From contig NZ_AP022588.1 in NCBI RefSeq assembly GCF_010731735.1, positions 4,836,001 to 4,900,000 on the forward strand: a stretch of 64,000 nt of DNA. The letters run 5' to 3'. The translations under genes were made by a program, and so were the position numbers. Of the stretch, positions 63,973 through 64,000 are shown one piece after another. Position 1 is the first letter of the stretch; each line of letters opens with the position of its first letter. The stretch comes from Mycolicibacterium sediminis (GTDB lineage Bacteria; Actinomycetota; Actinomycetes; Mycobacteriales; Mycobacteriaceae). The notes under the pieces are model-generated. The model was not told the DNA's origin and made no database searches. It saw only the letters and a list, made by a program, of their open reading frames with translations.

Positions 63973-64000
63973 AGGTCGCGTTTCCCGGCGAGCAGACCCA

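Overview
The window is chromosomal DNA of high G+C content with the gene order of a Mycobacterium, most likely a fast-growing (Mycolicibacterium-type) species. The diagnostic genes are the mycolic-acid FAS-II operon (fabD-acpM-kasA-kasB-accD6) behind its regulator mabR, the two-domain EphD, the surface protease Hip1/CaeA, PtpA, DlaT, GlnA1/GlnE/GlnA2 and a one-cysteine AhpE. From memory, the order follows M. tuberculosis Rv2211c to Rv2252. No database search was run, so family names rest on motifs and remembered homologues.

Layout. 0-12.4 kb: gcvT, pepA, ephD, the lipoate-dependent acyltransferase dlaT, lipB/lipA (lipoate synthesis), small membrane proteins and glnA1. 12.5-20.4 kb: a threonine-aldolase-like enzyme, two tandem DoxX proteins, an F420-type oxidoreductase with a thioesterase, then the nitrogen-control genes glnE and glnA2. 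20.5-28.5 kb: two exported alpha/beta-hydrolases, a wax-ester/triacylglycerol synthase, panB, an enoyl-CoA hydratase and a CYTH-CHAD protein. 28.55-28.97 kb: RNase P RNA. 29-37.3 kb: a reductase-methyltransferase fusion facing a XRE-cupin regulator, the RNase H/phosphatase operon, the HAD-ptpA-SURF1 operon and cobD.

37.3-46.0 kb is the accessory region. A membrane-anchored RNase T2 faces a tightly coupled operon of a roughly 12-TM protein and a reverse transcriptase with an intact YNDD active site. Next comes a 4.1-kb island bounded by 30-bp direct repeats at the 3' end of tRNA-Val(TAC). The island has clearly lower G+C, no integrase, one intact SIR2-STAND NTPase gene of antiphage type, a multiply frameshifted membrane-protein pseudogene and a stub of an IS30 transposase. 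The membrane protein plus reverse transcriptase pair is the best candidate here for an undescribed system.

46.0-64.0 kb returns to the core: ahpE (apparently starting at CTG), a DUF3052 protein, a lipoprotein, aceE, mabR, the FAS-II operon, an intact ISL3-type insertion sequence with 8-bp target duplications, a duplicated palindromic repeat, then glpD with a TetR regulator, an FAD-linked oxidase and a lipid kinase. DlaT and AceE are the E2 and E1 of pyruvate dehydrogenase and LipA/LipB make the lipoate for DlaT, so pyruvate oxidation, nitrogen assimilation and mycolate elongation are the three core themes. Palindromes and short dispersed repeats fill several gaps between genes. The last 28 bases hold no gene.
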